A stretch of DNA of 64,000 nt from Lachnospiraceae bacterium AC2012 (GTDB lineage Bacteria; Bacillota; Clostridia; Lachnospirales; Lachnospiraceae): assembly GCA_000702525.1 (NCBI GenBank), contig JNIN01000001.1, positions 1,684,501 to 1,748,500 of the forward strand, read 5' to 3'. The notes beneath the pieces are model-generated. The model saw nothing but the letters and a program-made list of their open reading frames with translations. It did no database searches and had not been told where the DNA came from. Numbering within the stretch: position 1 is the first letter of the stretch; each line of letters opens with the position of its first letter. Shown here in pieces: positions 62,926 through 64,000 of the stretch. A program made the position numbers and the translations under genes.

Positions 62926-64000
62926 AGGGCTGGATTTCGCAGATACGGAAGATTTCCGTAAAGCAATCCTTGTAATTATGGAGTTTTACGACTTTTTGAT
63001 AGCCGTTCTCCGTGATTTCCAATCGCTCTTTCTCGTGTGTGAGATAGTAGTCGATTTTATGCATCAGGTCTTCGGTATCTTCATAGTAGACATATTCTTC
63101 ACCGGGGATGAAAGCTTCTGCGAGGTCGGACTGATAGTTCGAGAGCAGGAATCCACGGTTTGCCATGATGTCCATACAGCGAAGTGGAATGCCGGTATAG
63201 ATACTTCGAAGACTGATATTTAGATTGATTTTGGAATGACGGAAGACGAGTGGCATCTCGTGGAAATATTCCGCAATCCCCATATTTTTCACGCCTTCAA
63301 TAGTTGTATTTTGATTCCACGTGAATAACTTACACTGCTGTGGAAAACGCTTTCCGATTTCTGTCAGGATGTGGATACGTTCTTCGGAAGTGATCTTACG
63401 ATCGATGAAGTATTTTGCATAGGTGTAAGTTGGCGATTCCACACTGGTTTGATCCGGTACGAATGGATAGGCGTCCTGCATACGTTTCAGGATGTCGGGC
63501 GTTAACATTTCTTCGATGAAATTATAGCCGGAAATCTTCTTCTGGGATTCCATAATACCGCGTAGGTAGCCGTTTAAATACTCGTCGCCGGCAGCGGTCA
63601 CGCGGTCGAGGAAGTTATGCTCTTCGTTATAGAGCTGCCCCATAAAGGAGATATCGGAGGTTACACGCTCCCGATCAAAAGGCTGTTTTAGGAGCTTTTC
63701 AATCTGCTCCGTATCTGCCGGTAATACCATATAATAGATGTTGGTCAGCCCGCCCTGGCGCAGCTTCAAGTATTCCGCCTGGTCGAATAAAAAGACGTAA
63801 TTGGTCGGATACATCAGTGTGAAGCTATAGAGCATGACATAAGGGCTGTCATAGAGGAAGGAGATGTATTTCAGATTCTTCTCGTGACAGCCGATGGCAA
63901 GGACCGGGAAGTAGTTATAGCTAAAGCAAAAGTCAATGTGATATTTCTCGACAAATTCATAGAAGGCATCGAGAAATGATGCGCTTTGCCTTAATTTATA
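62924..64000 (-). CDS. DUF3880/CgeB-type glycosyltransferase (partial at window end)
   Basis: The frame is open from the stop at 62924 to base 64000, 358 codons, so the N-terminus lies outside the window. An ATG at 63835 is internal: the codons above it (for example FCFSYNYFPVLAIGC, then ISFLYDSPY) continue the DUF3880 domain. The C-terminal half resembles GT-B glycosyltransferases of the CgeB type (RHSKINLNISLRSIYTGIPL, then DIMANRGFLLSNY and GEEYVYYEDTEDLMHKIDYY). Such enzymes decorate spore coats, capsules or flagellin. Its position after the flagellin/radical SAM cluster, on the other strand, suggests surface or flagellin glycosylation. Confidence 0.85.
   Translation of the reverse strand, partial: YKLRQSASFLDAFYEFVEKYHIDFCFSYNYFPVLAIGCHEKNLKYISFLYDSPYVMLYSFTLMYPTNYVFLFDQAEYLKLRQGGLTNIYYMVLPADTEQIEKLLKQPFDRERVTSDISFMGQLYNEEHNFLDRVTAAGDEYLNGYLRGIMESQKKISGYNFIEEMLTPDILKRMQDAYPFVPDQTSVESPTYTYAKYFIDRKITSEERIHILTEIGKRFPQQCKLFTWNQNTTIEGVKNMGIAEYFHEMPLVFRHSKINLNISLRSIYTGIPLRCMDIMANRGFLLSNYQSDLAEAFIPGEEYVYYEDTEDLMHKIDYYLTHEKERLEITENGYQKVVKLHNYKDCFTEIFRICEIQP

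Overview
The window looks like chromosome from a motile, anaerobic Gram-positive of the Lachnospiraceae type (class Clostridia). Grounds for this are strong purine-rich ribosome binding sites, a Clostridia-like F-type ATP synthase with a sodium-type c subunit, the FliW-CsrA-flagellin arrangement, two hook-associated FlgK genes in tandem, a class B sortase beside a BspA-like surface protein, and moderate GC content. The species cannot be named from the sequence alone. I see no insertion sequence, prophage, CRISPR array or replication origin.

Layout. 1-3262: end of an unknown gene, a membrane-anchored GH18 protein and the tRNA-threonylcarbamoylation enzyme TsaC/Sua5. 3350-11325: a degenerate low-molecular-weight phosphatase, dCMP deaminase, then a complete ATP synthase cluster (atpZ-I-B-E-F-H-A-G-D-C) closed by a terminator. 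11456-18188: a small coiled-coil protein, an EamA transporter, convergent greA, a tocopherol-cyclase-like protein, a group III phosphofructokinase and dnaX-ebfC-recR. 18282-21380: a 1032-residue protein with a FliK-like C-terminus, preceded by a probable sigma-28 promoter. 21477-27297: galM, a class A penicillin-binding protein, a ROK glucokinase and a voltage-gated-type K+ channel. 27337-32573: tRNA-Pro(CGG), a TetR regulator and a MarR-controlled heterodimeric ABC exporter. 32816-44668: a surface module made of a 2940-residue secreted repeat protein, a class B sortase with a large cytoplasmic part, and a BspA-like LRR protein with a sorting-signal-like tail. 44724-45535: TPP riboswitch and thiT. 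45658-47169: a chemoreceptor. 47449-61620: late flagellar genes (flgM, flgN, flgK x2, flgL, fliW, csrA, flaG, fliD, fliS, a FliT/FlgN-like protein, two flagellins). 59523-64000: a DUF4422 glycosyltransferase-like gene between the flagellins, a radical SAM protein and a DUF3880/CgeB-type glycosyltransferase that runs off the end.

How it fits together. The late flagellar genes carry sigma-28-like promoters (TTAA or TAAA, 15-16 bp, CCGATAT), and FlgM, FliW and CsrA supply the known layers of control on flagellin. Both flagellin leaders contain a small hairpin with GGA in a four-base loop plus a second GGA in the Shine-Dalgarno sequence, the form of a two-site CsrA repressor target. Two further promoters of related form (TAAAG, 16 bp, CGAAATAC) precede the FliK-like gene and the giant repeat protein, which suggests that the surface module may be expressed with the flagellum. 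The most interesting parts are this surface module, the CsrA hairpins, the sigma-28 promoter lying inside a terminator hairpin at 18224-18281, and the phosphatase homologue whose catalytic cysteine is aspartate.
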